DNA of 64,000 nucleotides, from the NCBI RefSeq assembly GCF_016055025.1, contig NZ_JAECVW010000001.1, one strand, 5' to 3'. The notes below the pieces were generated by a model that ran no database searches, was not told where the DNA came from, and saw nothing but the letters and a program-made list of their open reading frames with translations. The position numbers and the translations under genes were made by a program. Positions 42,652 to 50,811 of the stretch are shown here, one piece after another; the stretch's first letter is position 1; the number at the start of each line of letters is the position of its first letter. The DNA is from Thermoactinomyces intermedius (GTDB taxonomy: Bacteria > Bacillota > Bacilli > Thermoactinomycetales > Thermoactinomycetaceae).

Positions 42652-42728
<77 letters not shown>

Positions 42729-42733
42729 AATAT

Positions 42734-42810
42734 GGAGCTGTGGTGTAGAGGCCTAACATGCCTGCCTGTCACGCAGGAGATCGCGGGTTCGAATCCCGTC
42801 AGCTCCGCCA
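42734..42810 (+). tRNA. tRNA-Asp (anticodon GTC)
   Basis: 77 nt with CCA; acceptor ggagctg/cagctcc, anticodon arm cctgc/gcagg with loop ctGTCac. Confidence 0.96.
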
Positions 42811-42818
42811 TTTTTAAT

Positions 42819-42894
42819 GGGCCTATAGCTCAGTTGGTAGAGCAGTCGGCTCATAACCGATCGGTCACAGGTTCGAGTCCTGTTGGGCCCACCA
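42819..42894 (+). tRNA. tRNA with CAT anticodon (elongator Met or lysidine-modified Ile2)
   Basis: 76 nt with CCA; acceptor gggccta/tgggccc, anticodon arm gtcgg/ccgat with loop ctCATaa. The CAT anticodon can be tRNA-Met or tRNA-Ile2 after TilS modification; the sequence alone read by eye does not settle which. Confidence 0.93.
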
Positions 42895-42914
42895 GATTAT
42901 TCCTTTCAAAACTT

Positions 42915-42989
42915 GGGCAGTTAGCTCAGGGGGAGAGCGCTTCCTTGACACGGAAGAGGTCGTTGGTTCGATTCCAATACTGCCCACCA
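42915..42989 (+). tRNA. tRNA-Val (anticodon GAC)
   Basis: 75 nt with CCA; acceptor gggcagt/actgccc, anticodon arm cttcc/ggaag with loop ttGACac. Confidence 0.96.
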
Positions 42990-42995
42990 AACCGA

Positions 42996-43021
42996 GCCCC
43001 TTCTCTGCGAAGGGGTTTTTG
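42996..43021 (+). terminator. Terminator of the tRNA operon
   Basis: ccccttc/gaagggg stem, five T. Confidence 0.88.
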
Positions 43022-43074
43022 CTTGATGAATAGATATGGTTGGTCAGATCCGTTTCAAAATTGACGCCGGCCGG

Positions 43075-43123
43075 AGCCCGCTTCTTATCATGGGGGAGTT
43101 CCATGAGGGAGGCGGGCTTTTTG
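43075..43123 (+). terminator. Second, branched hairpin with T-run upstream of the lipoprotein gene
   Basis: agcccgc/gcgggct outer stem, tcatgg/ccatga inner stem, followed by ttttt. It lies about 50 nt past the tRNA terminator and 95 nt before the next start, so it may be a back-up terminator or an attenuator of the lipoprotein gene. Confidence 0.55.
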
Positions 43124-43216
43124 TGTCTCCGTCCAATCCTGGTTGCCCGGACCGGACAAAAACCTTTGATTTCAATACGAATGAAATATCCGGAAACCAA
43201 AGCAAGGAGGGATTGG

Positions 43217-43753
43217 ATGAAGCGATGGATTTTATGGGGGGCAACGCTTTTGTTCGCCGGGGGAATGTTGACGGGTTGTTCCGTGCAGGGACAAAAGGCG
43301 GAGCCAAAAGCGGAAAATCCCCCGACAGCCAGTGATGCCAAAGAGAAACAAGAACCAACCAAAGAGGAAAACGTATTTCAGACCGGGGAAACGGCGTCGG
43401 TTGACGGGCTGGAGATCACCGTCCAAAGTGCCGCTTTAAAAGACGGGAACAAATATATTCCGCCGGAGAAGGGAAAAGTGTTGGCGGTTCAATTTCAGTT
43501 GGCCAACCGGAGGGATGAACCGGCGCGTGTTGGGGTGGAAGCGTTTAATTTATATGATGAGGACGGAAATGCACTGCAAAGTTATTTCTCCTACGATGAC
43601 GGGTTTATGGAGGCTGAATTGCAAAAAGGGGAGACGAAAAAAGGTGTCCTGTATTTTGATGTCCCCCAAAAAGAAAAATATGTACTCCTTTATAAGCCCG
43701 ATCTTACCGGAGAAGAAGAAGTCAAATTTGAAGTGACTTTGCAACCATCATGA
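43217..43753 (+). CDS. DUF4352-type lipoprotein
   Basis: 178 residues from ATG 43217 (agcaaggagggattgg upstream). Lipobox LTGC with Cys21; a charged linker (residues 22-60) precedes an immunoglobulin-like DUF4352/Telomere-repeat-type domain: VDGLEITVQSAALKD, GKVLAVQFQLANRRDEPARV, YFSYDDGFMEAELQKGETKKGVLYFDVP. Surface-exposed, function unknown. Confidence 0.8.
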   Translation: MKRWILWGATLLFAGGMLTGCSVQGQKAEPKAENPPTASDAKEKQEPTKEENVFQTGETASVDGLEITVQSAALKDGNKYIPPEKGKVLAVQFQLANRRDEPARVGVEAFNLYDEDGNALQSYFSYDDGFMEAELQKGETKKGVLYFDVPQKEKYVLLYKPDLTGEEEVKFEVTLQPS

Positions 43754-43771
43754 TGACCAGATTTCAGGATC

Positions 43772-43811
43772 CGGGCAGGGAGAAACGGTAACTCCGCTTG
43801 CCCGCTTTTTT
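43772..43811 (+). terminator. Intrinsic terminator of the lipoprotein gene
   Basis: cgggca...tgcccg stem with an inner ggag/ctcc pairing, then six T. Confidence 0.75.
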
Positions 43812-43906
43812 GTGGGGAAGCGATTTTACCAGAGTGTAGGAAAATGGTTTAATAGGAGTCAAGCGGGCTCAAACCCAAAAAACAGATAAAGTGGGGAATC
43901 GGATCG

Positions 43907-44770
43907 ATGAATGGGAAAAATGCCATCCGCAGCCGGTTTGATCAGGTGAACCGGTTCAGCATTCATTGTTATACAGCCGGTCTGGATCAAAAAGGACCGC
44001 CGGTTGTCTTGTTGCACGGGGGAGGCATTGATTCCGCACACTTGTCTTGGGGAGGAGTGCTGGCGCCGTTGTCGGAAAATTTTCAGGTGTATGCGCCGGA
44101 TCTTCCCGGTTATGGCAAAAGCGACAAGCCGGATATCACTTACTCCCTTGATTTTTACGTCGGTTTTTTGAAGGAGTGGATGGAGCATCTCGGTTTGAAC
44201 CGGATCCGCTTGGTCGGATTGTCGCTGGGGGGAGGGATTGCCATCCGCTTTGCGGCCATGTATCCAGGCAAAGTGGACCGGTTGGTTCTGGCGGCTCCCT
44301 ATGGTATATTCAACAAGTTGAAATTCCACCGGCTTTCTTACCTTTATGTCAAGACCTGCCTCAATGAACTTTCGTACAAATGGTTGCGAATCCGTCCGTT
44401 GGCCAGGTTGAGTTTATTATCCGGTCTGTTCTATGATGAGAAGAAACTGACCGGTGAACTGTTTGAGGAGATTTATCAGTGCGTTCTCGATGCATCAGCG
44501 GGAAAAGCATTTATTTCTTTTCAAAGAAGCGAACTGACTTTGCGGGGGATTCGTTCGGATTTGACCGAAGAGTTGGCCCGGATCCAAGCTCCTGCATTAA
44601 TCATTCAGGGAAAAGAGGATCCCGCGGTGCCGACCGTTTATGCCCGGAAAGCCCACGAACGGATTCCTTGCTCCCGACTGGCGGTCTTTGAACAATGCAA
44701 GCATTGGCCGCAAAGGGAATTTCCGGACAAGTTCGTCCGGCTTGTCACGACGTTTTTTAATCAGGAATAA
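43907..44770 (+). CDS. Alpha/beta hydrolase
   Basis: 287 residues, ATG after agtggggaatcggatcg. Alpha/beta-hydrolase fold: oxyanion motif VVLLHGGGIDSAHLSW, nucleophile elbow VGLSLGGGIAIRFA (Ser about residue 107), Asp in IIQGKEDPAVP and His in EQCKHWPQREFP. Resembles C-C bond hydrolases and esterases of the BphD type but substrate is unknown. The AviRa-like gene starts 21 nt later, so the two may be co-transcribed. Confidence 0.88.
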   Translation: MNGKNAIRSRFDQVNRFSIHCYTAGLDQKGPPVVLLHGGGIDSAHLSWGGVLAPLSENFQVYAPDLPGYGKSDKPDITYSLDFYVGFLKEWMEHLGLNRIRLVGLSLGGGIAIRFAAMYPGKVDRLVLAAPYGIFNKLKFHRLSYLYVKTCLNELSYKWLRIRPLARLSLLSGLFYDEKKLTGELFEEIYQCVLDASAGKAFISFQRSELTLRGIRSDLTEELARIQAPALIIQGKEDPAVPTVYARKAHERIPCSRLAVFEQCKHWPQREFPDKFVRLVTTFFNQE

Positions 44771-44791
44771 CATTTTCAATCAGGTGATCGG

Positions 44792-45514
44792 ATGAAATAC
44801 CATTATGAAACCGAAAAAAAAGATTATCGTGATTTTGCCAGCGGGCGGGTGTTGTACAATGTCCCCGGTTCCGCGCCTTTTCCCGTCCGGTTGGCAAGCG
44901 AGATTTTTTACCGGGCACAATCTTTTTTAAATGAGGAAATAAACGGGTTCAAGCTCTATGATCCGTGTTGCGGGTCGGGATATTTGTTGACCGTGTTGGG
45001 TTTTTTGCACGCTTCCAAGATCCGCGAAATCGCGGCTTCGGATGCTGATGAAAAGATGGTGGCGTTTGCACGGAAAAATCTTTCCTTGCTTTCTTTTGAA
45101 GGGCTTCGCCGCAGGGAAGAAGAAATCCGGAAATACGTGGAGGAGTATGGGAAACCTTCGCATATGGAAGCGTTGGACAGTGTCCAGGTGTTAAAAACAT
45201 ATTTGAAGGAGGAACCCATCCCCATCACTTGTTTTCAGAGGGACATCACGAAGCCGGATAACCATCCGGTCCTTCAGGCCCAGGTCATCATCACCAATCT
45301 TCCATACGGGAACCTGGTTTCCTGGCGTGGAAATGATGACAATCCGGTCCGATCCCTGTTTAAAAATCTGCGGAAAGCGATGGACTTAAACAATTCCGTC
45401 GCCGTCATCATTGCCGGTCAGAAGATCAAACCGGAGCATGAGGGGTTCAACCGGGTTCATCATTTTAAAACCGGCAAACGGCATGTTTCATTTTTTAAAC
45501 CGGTTTCATCATGA
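44792..45514 (+). CDS. AviRa-like 23S rRNA guanine methyltransferase
   Basis: 240 residues. The start region RVLYNVPGSAPFPVRLASEIFYRA, the SAM motif LYDPCCGSGYLLTVLGFL (about residues 50-67), and the catalytic VIITNLPYGNLVSW (about 168) match the AviRa group, whose Streptomyces founder methylates 23S rRNA G2535 and gives avilamycin (orthosomycin) resistance. A related housekeeping or different target site is possible. The NLPYGN motif fits a base N-methyltransferase. Ends at a bidirectional terminator. Confidence 0.65.
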   Translation: MKYHYETEKKDYRDFASGRVLYNVPGSAPFPVRLASEIFYRAQSFLNEEINGFKLYDPCCGSGYLLTVLGFLHASKIREIAASDADEKMVAFARKNLSLLSFEGLRRREEEIRKYVEEYGKPSHMEALDSVQVLKTYLKEEPIPITCFQRDITKPDNHPVLQAQVIITNLPYGNLVSWRGNDDNPVRSLFKNLRKAMDLNNSVAVIIAGQKIKPEHEGFNRVHHFKTGKRHVSFFKPVSS

Positions 45515-45537
45515 ATGATTTCAGCCTTTTGATCAAA

Positions 45538-45568
45538 AAAAGCTGTCTGTGATTTCACAGACAGCTTT
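45538..45568. terminator. Bidirectional terminator between the AviRa-like and protease genes
   Basis: aaagctgtctgtga/tcacagacagcttt near-perfect stem between convergent genes. Confidence 0.85.
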
Positions 45569-45575
45569 CAATTTC

Positions 45576-46736
45576 TTATTGAGAGACGGATTTTGCGGCA
45601 TTGACACGGCCGTGTGCCCAATATTGGCCGGTTCCGGAGATTTTGTCAGCCGTTCCTTCGATGGCTTGACGGATTTCACTGGCGCTTTTGCCTTGGGAGG
45701 CAAGCAAAGCTGCTTGACCGGCAACCAGCGGAGTGGCCATGGAAGTTCCGGAAGCCGTTTGGTATCCCCCGCCGGGAACCGTGGACAAAATGTTGACCCC
45801 CGGAGCGGCTACATCCACCCAGCTTCCATAGTTCGAGAAGGAAGCGATTCTATCGTTGGAGTCGGTTGCGGCCACCGCGATGGCTTTTTCATAATAAGCC
45901 GGATAGCTGGGAGCGCTGGTCGATTCGTTCCCGGCTGCCGCCACCACAACGGCTCCTTTGCTTGCGGCATAGTTTACGGCATCTTCCAAGGTGGAAGCGC
46001 CTTGGGGAGATCCCAAGCTCAAGCTGATCACGTCGGCACCTTGGTCAGCGGCATGGGTGATTCCTTGTGCAACGGAATCCAGGGTACCGGATCCGTTCGC
46101 ATCCAAAACACGTTCTGCCAGAATTTTCACTTTCGGAGCCATACCGGCAATCCCGACGCCATTGTTGGTCAAAGCAGCCGCGATTCCGGCGCAGTGCGTT
46201 CCGTGCATATTTTCATCCATGGGGTCGTCATCGTTGTCAACGAAATCTTTTCCTTTCACCACTTTTCCTTGCAGGTCGGGATGGGTGTAGTCAACCCCGG
46301 TGTCCACGATGGCCACTGTCACATTGGAAGAACCTTGGGTGACATCCCAGGCTTCTTCAGCGCCGACGAGTTGGGGGGCATATTGCTCGCTGTATCTGGG
46401 ATCATTCGGAGTGAAAAAGGCATGCACTTCATGGTTGGGTTCCACATATTCCACATTGGGGTTGGATTGGTATTGTTTCAGGACATCTTCAAGGTTTTGA
46501 CCTTCGTTTACTTTCACCACTTGATACCCCAGTTGTTTATTGGTGGAGGTGATGGTGGCTTTTGCTTTGGCGTGCAAGGTGGAAACGGCAGAAGCGGTTG
46601 CGTTTTGTTTGAATTTTACGATGATTTCCTGAGGCTGTTTTTGAACCGTCTCCGCGTTGGCGTTGGATACGGTCGGAATGGACATAAACGTTCCCAATGC
46701 AAAGATGGCCGCCAGAGACAAGACACGTTTCAGCAA
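45576..46736 (-). CDS. Secreted thermitase/subtilisin-like serine protease (S8)
   Basis: 386 residues from TTG 46736, which is about 8 nt after AAAGG; ATG 46745 directly abuts that site. Signal peptide to about residue 28 (SNANA), inhibitor I9-like propeptide about 30-105 (EIIVKFKQNATASAVS), then a mature S8 domain with Asp145 (AIVDTGVDYTHPD), His178 (HGTHCAGI), Asn270 (AAAGNE) and Ser332 (SGTSMATP). The mature start FFTPNDPRYSEQYAPQLVGA and the end TGQYWAHGRVNA closely follow thermitase of Thermoactinomyces. The usual GTSMATPHVAG is GTSMATPLVAG here. Confidence 0.95.
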   Translation of the reverse strand: MLKRVLSLAAIFALGTFMSIPTVSNANAETVQKQPQEIIVKFKQNATASAVSTLHAKAKATITSTNKQLGYQVVKVNEGQNLEDVLKQYQSNPNVEYVEPNHEVHAFFTPNDPRYSEQYAPQLVGAEEAWDVTQGSSNVTVAIVDTGVDYTHPDLQGKVVKGKDFVDNDDDPMDENMHGTHCAGIAAALTNNGVGIAGMAPKVKILAERVLDANGSGTLDSVAQGITHAADQGADVISLSLGSPQGASTLEDAVNYAASKGAVVVAAAGNESTSAPSYPAYYEKAIAVAATDSNDRIASFSNYGSWVDVAAPGVNILSTVPGGGYQTASGTSMATPLVAGQAALLASQGKSASEIRQAIEGTADKISGTGQYWAHGRVNAAKSVSQ

Positions 46737-47000
46737 TGGGCTCATCCTTTCTATACTAAAATATTTTCAGTAAGGATTCTATTTTCAATTTGTTACAAAA
46801 GTTTAACGAATTTTATTCATTATTGTAAAAATGAATTTATATTAAAAAATAATAAAACCAACCTTTCAAAAAATAAATATCCGGGTTCCCGCCGGGAAGT
46901 GCGGAAGGGTCTCCTTGTGACAGGCCGAAAGGCGGATTGCAATCTTCCACCCTTTTTTCCATCGTATGAAGGCCATGAGAGATGAGTTCAGGATTCTTTC
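46737..47000. other. AT-rich divergent intergenic region
   Basis: The first ~130 nt upstream of the protease are very AT-rich, fitting its minus-strand promoter, though no single -35/-10 pair is convincing. The rest contains a ccggg/cccgg inverted repeat near 46881-46899 and no supported gene. Confidence 0.5.
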
Positions 47001-47011
47001 CGTGCTATAAT
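47001..47011 (+). promoter_or_regulatory. Extended -10 promoter element for deoR
   Basis: TGCTATAAT (TG-n-TATAAT) about 30 nt before the deoR start; no good -35. Confidence 0.4.
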
Positions 47012-47041
47012 GGGCGTGACGAATCGATGACGGGTGAAAAT

Positions 47042-48013
47042 ATGGATCAAACAAAACTCAAGATGTTGATACAAGCAGCCAAAATGTATTATCAGGAGGA
47101 TTACAATCAGCAGGAAATCGCCAACCGGTTGGGAGTTTCGCGACCGACCGTGTCGCGCCTGTTGCAGCAGGCCAAGGAAGAAGGCATTGTGCGGATTGAA
47201 ATCGTGGATCCTTCGCTTCGTCTGGACCAACTTGCAGCTGCTTTAAAAGAAAGATACCGGATGAAAAAAGTGTTGATTGTACCGGTTCACAAGTACGACG
47301 AAAAAACGGTAAAAAAAATGCTGGGCAGGCAGGCGGCCTTGTACTTGGACCAAATCGTTGCTGACGGGGATTTGATCGGGGTTGCCTGGGGAACGACCTT
47401 GTACCAGGTTGCGCTTCATTTGAAGCACAAGCCGGTCAACCATGTGCATGTGGTGCAATTGAAAGGTGGTGTCAGTTATTCGGCGGAGCATACTTATGCT
47501 TCGGAAATTATGCAGAGTTTCGGGCAGGCTTACGGAACGATTCCGCATTATCTCCCGCTTCCCGCCATTGTCGACAAGGCGGTGGTGAAAGAAGCCATCG
47601 AGGCCGACAAGCACATTCAAAAACTGCTGGAAATGGGGAAACAGGCAAATATTGCGGTTTATACCGTCGGGGAAGCGTTGTCCGATTCCTTGCTGTTCCG
47701 GTTGGGCTATCTGAACGAGGAAGAGTTGAAACTGCTCTCCGCCAAAGCCGTCGGCGATATTTGTTCCCGGTTTTATGATAAAAACGGAAAAATTTGCGAT
47801 GAACGTTTAAATCAACGAACCATCGGCATCGAATTGGACGAATTGAGAAAAAAGGAGCACTCTGTTCTGGTGGCGGGAGGATTGAATAAAGTGAAGGCGA
47901 TCCGCGGGGCTTTGAAGGGACGGTATGCCAACGTGTTGATCACGGATCAGTACACGGCCCAATTGCTTCATGAACAAAGCGGCGGAGACGACGATTCGGG
48001 GCATTCGGATTGA
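47042..48013 (+). CDS. deoR: SorC/DeoR-type transcriptional regulator of deoxynucleoside catabolism
   Basis: 323 residues from ATG 47042 (gacgggtgaaaat upstream). N-terminal helix-turn-helix YNQQEIANRLGVSRPTVSRLLQQAKEEGIV (about residues 20-50) and a SorC-type effector domain: VAWGTTLYQVA, VVQLKGGVSYS, AVYTVGEAL and SVLVAGGLNKVKAIRGAL. The family member DeoR of Bacillus senses deoxyribose-5-phosphate and represses dra-nupC-pdp. It lies just upstream of pdp-deoC-cdd, so the role is well supported by context. Confidence 0.92.
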   Translation: MDQTKLKMLIQAAKMYYQEDYNQQEIANRLGVSRPTVSRLLQQAKEEGIVRIEIVDPSLRLDQLAAALKERYRMKKVLIVPVHKYDEKTVKKMLGRQAALYLDQIVADGDLIGVAWGTTLYQVALHLKHKPVNHVHVVQLKGGVSYSAEHTYASEIMQSFGQAYGTIPHYLPLPAIVDKAVVKEAIEADKHIQKLLEMGKQANIAVYTVGEALSDSLLFRLGYLNEEELKLLSAKAVGDICSRFYDKNGKICDERLNQRTIGIELDELRKKEHSVLVAGGLNKVKAIRGALKGRYANVLITDQYTAQLLHEQSGGDDDSGHSD

Positions 48014-48081
48014 ATGCTCTTTTTTTTATTTTTCGTTTCGCCGATCATAATAAGAAGAAAGAGGATTGGAACGCTGTTGGT

Positions 48082-48132
48082 TTTACATTTGTTAATATTT
48101 TAATTTACATATGTTCAACCCTTTGATATATT
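48082..48132 (+). promoter_or_regulatory. pdp-deoC-cdd promoter with putative DeoR operator repeats
   Basis: TTTACA (48104-48109), 17 nt, TATATT (48127-48132) forms a sigma-A promoter. A direct repeat tttacatttgtt / tttacatatgtt at 48082 and 48104 is spaced 22 bp, two helical turns, and the second copy covers the -35, an arrangement fit for repression by an oligomeric DeoR. Confidence 0.6.
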
Positions 48133-48201
48133 GGCTTTGAAGGCAAATGGAATGAGTCGGACGGGCTTGTGCGATAAAGAATGAAGGGAGTCGTTAAGAA
48201 C

Positions 48202-49506
48202 ATGCGGATGATCGATTTGATCGAAAAGAAAAGAGACCAAAAGGCATTGACCGAAGAAGAGATTCGGTTTTTGGTGCAAGGTTACACCCGGGGAGAAATT
48301 CCGGATTATCAAATGGCCTCCTTTTTGATGGCGGTTTATTTTCAAGGGATGACTCCCGAGGAAACCGCTCATTTTACCATGGAAATTGTCCGCTCGGGAG
48401 AGCAAATCGATTTGTCTTCCATTGAAGGAATCAAAGTGGATAAGCACAGTACCGGAGGTGTGGGAGACACCACCACATTGGTGCTGGCGCCGCTGGTGGG
48501 TTCGGTCGGCGTGCCGGTTGCCAAAATGTCCGGCCGCGGACTGGGGCATACCGGCGGAACAATTGATAAACTTGAATCCTTTCCCGGATTTCATGTCGAG
48601 GTGGACAATGAGGAATTCATCCGGCTGGTGAATCAAAATAAAGTCGCCGTCATCGGCCAGTCCGGAAAGCTGACGCCTGCCGATAAAAAGTTGTATGCCT
48701 TAAGGGATGTGACCGGAACCGTCAATTCCATTCCGCTGATTGCAAGCTCCATCATGAGCAAAAAAATTGCTTCCGGTTCGGATGCCATCGTATTGGATGT
48801 GAAAGTGGGAGCAGGGGCTTTCATGAAGAGCATGGAAGATGCGCGGAAACTTGCCCGGACCATGGTGGAAATCGGCGACAATGTGGGAAGGAAAACCATG
48901 GCGGTGATCTCGGATATGAGCCAGCCGCTCGGTTTTGCCGTCGGAAATGCCCTCGAAGTCAAAGAAGCCATCGACACGTTGAAAGGAAAAGGGCCGAAAG
49001 ATCTGGAAGAGCTCTGTTTGACATTGGGCAGCCACATGGTTTGCCTGGCCGGCAAAGCCCAAACTCCGGAAGAAGCCGGATCGATGCTCAAAGAAGCCAT
49101 GAACAACGGAAAAGCGCTGGAAACCATGAAGCAATTCATCCGGGCGCAAGGCGGGGATGACCGGTATGTCGATCATCCGGAGCAGTTGTTGACGGCAAAG
49201 TACACGATGGAAGTGAAAGCAAAAGAGGACGGATATATCTCCGAAATCACGGCCAATGAAATCGGAACGGCCGCCATGATGCTGGGAGCCGGACGGGCGA
49301 CCAAAGAATCCGAAATCGATTTGGCGGTGGGATTAGTGTTGAACAAAAAGATCGGTGATTCTGTCCGCAATGGAGAGACACTCGTTACCATTTACAGCAA
49401 CCGTTCGTCGGTGACGGACGTCATTGAAAAAGTGGAACAGGCTTATGCGATCAGCAAACAACCGGTTCAACCACCAGTTTTGATTCACGACATTGTTCAA
49501 GGATGA
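48202..49506 (+). CDS. pdp: Pyrimidine-nucleoside phosphorylase
   Basis: 434 residues from ATG 48202 (aagggagtcgttaagaac upstream). Phosphorolyses uridine, thymidine and deoxyuridine. Thymidine-phosphorylase family motifs: VDKHSTGGVGDTTTLVLAPL (phosphate site), MSGRGLGHTGGTIDKLES (the PROSITE-type signature) and the C-terminal PYNP domain from about residue 345. Length equals Bacillus Pdp. First structural gene of the deo unit; deoC follows by 15 nt. Confidence 0.95.
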   Translation: MRMIDLIEKKRDQKALTEEEIRFLVQGYTRGEIPDYQMASFLMAVYFQGMTPEETAHFTMEIVRSGEQIDLSSIEGIKVDKHSTGGVGDTTTLVLAPLVGSVGVPVAKMSGRGLGHTGGTIDKLESFPGFHVEVDNEEFIRLVNQNKVAVIGQSGKLTPADKKLYALRDVTGTVNSIPLIASSIMSKKIASGSDAIVLDVKVGAGAFMKSMEDARKLARTMVEIGDNVGRKTMAVISDMSQPLGFAVGNALEVKEAIDTLKGKGPKDLEELCLTLGSHMVCLAGKAQTPEEAGSMLKEAMNNGKALETMKQFIRAQGGDDRYVDHPEQLLTAKYTMEVKAKEDGYISEITANEIGTAAMMLGAGRATKESEIDLAVGLVLNKKIGDSVRNGETLVTIYSNRSSVTDVIEKVEQAYAISKQPVQPPVLIHDIVQG

Positions 49507-49521
49507 CAGGAGGAAAACGAA

Positions 49522-50178
49522 ATGGAAAAAAGTCAAATTGCCAAACTGATCGACCACACTTTGTTGAAACCGGATGCAACCAAGGAACAGATTGTCCGAC
49601 TGGCGGAAGAGGCCAAAAAATATCATTTTGCGTCCGTATGCGTCAATCCGGTTTGGGTTCCGCAAGTCTATGAAATTTTAAAAGAGACCGATGTGAAGGT
49701 GTGCACGGTGATCGGATTCCCTCTCGGGGCAACCACACCGGAGACCAAAGCCTTTGAAACCCGCAACGCAATTGAAAACGGGGCGACGGAAGTGGATATG
49801 GTGATCAATATCGGTCTGCTGAAATGCGGCCGGGATGACGAGGTGGAAGAAGACATTCGCGCCGTGACCAAGGCGGCTGAAGGAAAAGCATTGACCAAAG
49901 TGATCATTGAAACCTGCTTGTTGACGGATGAAGAAAAAGTCCGGGCATGTGAAATCGCCGCCAGAGCCGGGGCCGATTTCGTCAAAACGTCCACCGGGTT
50001 TTCAACAGGAGGAGCCACCGTGGAAGATGTCGCACTGATGCGCAAAACGGTGGGAGACAATTTGGGAGTGAAAGCATCCGGAGGCGTCCGCAGCCTGGAA
50101 GATCTGATGAAAATGGTTGATGCCGGAGCCAACCGCATTGGAACCAGTTCCGGAGTCAAAATCATGGAAGAAAAATAA
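49522..50178 (+). CDS. deoC: Deoxyribose-phosphate aldolase
   Basis: 218 residues, ATG after aggaggaaaacga. Class I aldolase that splits 2-deoxyribose-5-phosphate to acetaldehyde and glyceraldehyde-3-phosphate. KLIDHTLLKPDAT at the N-terminus, Asp in EVDMVINIG, and the Schiff-base lysine in ADFVKTSTGFSTGG, followed by VKASGGVRS with the second lysine. Sits between pdp and cdd. Confidence 0.97.
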   Translation: MEKSQIAKLIDHTLLKPDATKEQIVRLAEEAKKYHFASVCVNPVWVPQVYEILKETDVKVCTVIGFPLGATTPETKAFETRNAIENGATEVDMVINIGLLKCGRDDEVEEDIRAVTKAAEGKALTKVIIETCLLTDEEKVRACEIAARAGADFVKTSTGFSTGGATVEDVALMRKTVGDNLGVKASGGVRSLEDLMKMVDAGANRIGTSSGVKIMEEK

Positions 50179-50204
50179 GCTTTGAAGCAGAAAGGTTGAG
50201 AGCC

Positions 50205-50597
50205 ATGGACCGTGACCAACTGATTGAGGAAGCCAAAAAAGGGATGGAACGTGCCTATGTCCCTTATTCCAAATTTAAAGTCGGCGCCGCCCTGTTGACC
50301 AAAGAGGGGAAAGTGATCCGTGGGGCCAATATTGAAAACGCTTCTTACGGGCTGACCAATTGTGCCGAACGGACCGCCGTCTTCAAGGCGGTTTCAGAAA
50401 ACGAACGTTCTTTTTCCGCCATCGCGGTGGTGGCGGATACTGACGGGCCGGTTTCGCCTTGCGGGGCGTGCCGCCAGGTGCTCTCAGAGTTTTGCGATTC
50501 GGACATGCCGGTTTATCTGTCCAATTTGAAGGGGGATGTCATGGAGACGACCGTTGGGAAATTGCTTCCCTATTCGTTCTCCAAAAAAGATTTATAA
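50205..50597 (+). CDS. cdd: Cytidine deaminase
   Basis: 130 residues from ATG 50205 (agaaaggttgagagcc upstream). Zinc enzyme converting (deoxy)cytidine to (deoxy)uridine, feeding Pdp. ANIENASYGLTNCAERTAVFKA holds the first Cys ligand and the catalytic Glu; SPCGACRQVLSEF supplies the other two Cys. A single-domain tetrameric type. Last gene of the deo unit. Confidence 0.96.
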   Translation: MDRDQLIEEAKKGMERAYVPYSKFKVGAALLTKEGKVIRGANIENASYGLTNCAERTAVFKAVSENERSFSAIAVVADTDGPVSPCGACRQVLSEFCDSDMPVYLSNLKGDVMETTVGKLLPYSFSKKDL

Positions 50598-50613
50598 ATC
50601 CACGGTCTGGTGA

Positions 50614-50645
50614 GCCTTGCGAAGTCATTTCGCAAGGTATTTTTA
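50614..50645 (+). terminator. Intrinsic terminator of the deo operon
   Basis: ccttgcgaa/ttcgcaagg stem followed by tattttt. Confidence 0.8.
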
Positions 50646-50681
50646 ATTAAAAGAAAATTAATTATTTTCTACATATATTTA

Positions 50682-50710
50682 TTGACATAAAATAGTGTTT
50701 TTTCTAATAT
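50682..50710 (+). promoter_or_regulatory. Strong sigma-A promoter of the small-ORF/ATP-grasp unit
   Basis: Consensus TTGACA, 17 nt, TAATAT in an AT-rich stretch. The predicted start (about 50717) falls at or just inside the gaggag site of the small ORF. Confidence 0.75.
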
Positions 50711-50727
50711 TAAGAGGAGCACCCCAA

Positions 50728-50811
50728 ATGTCAGGTGTTCATGAATTTCATGATTCCACCGGTGTTTTGAGATCCTCAAGAAGACAGATAAAAAAGGGGG
50801 AAACAATTTGA
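50728..50811 (+). CDS. 27-residue small ORF coupled to an ATP-grasp gene
   Basis: ATG 50728 has GAGGAG 8 nt upstream, an ideal Shine-Dalgarno. The peptide begins MSGVHEFHDSTGVL and ends in a basic RSSRRQIKKGETI. Its TGA stop (50809-50811) overlaps the TTG start (50808) of the ATP-grasp gene, implying translational coupling. It may be a leader peptide, a substrate or precursor peptide of the ligase, or a short regulatory ORF; no homologue is recognised. If transcription starts at about 50717 the 5' end is very short, which weakens the case. Confidence 0.45.
   Translation: MSGVHEFHDSTGVLRSSRRQIKKGETI

Noticed and set aside
43036..43335. 99-codon plus-strand frame overlapping the lipoprotein gene
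   Set aside because: Overlaps a lipoprotein with clear SD and lipobox in another frame and runs through the branched hairpin.
45549..46985. 478-codon plus-strand frame
   Set aside because: Opposite the thermitase-like protease whose triad, propeptide and signal peptide are intact; Gly/Ser/Phe-rich shadow.
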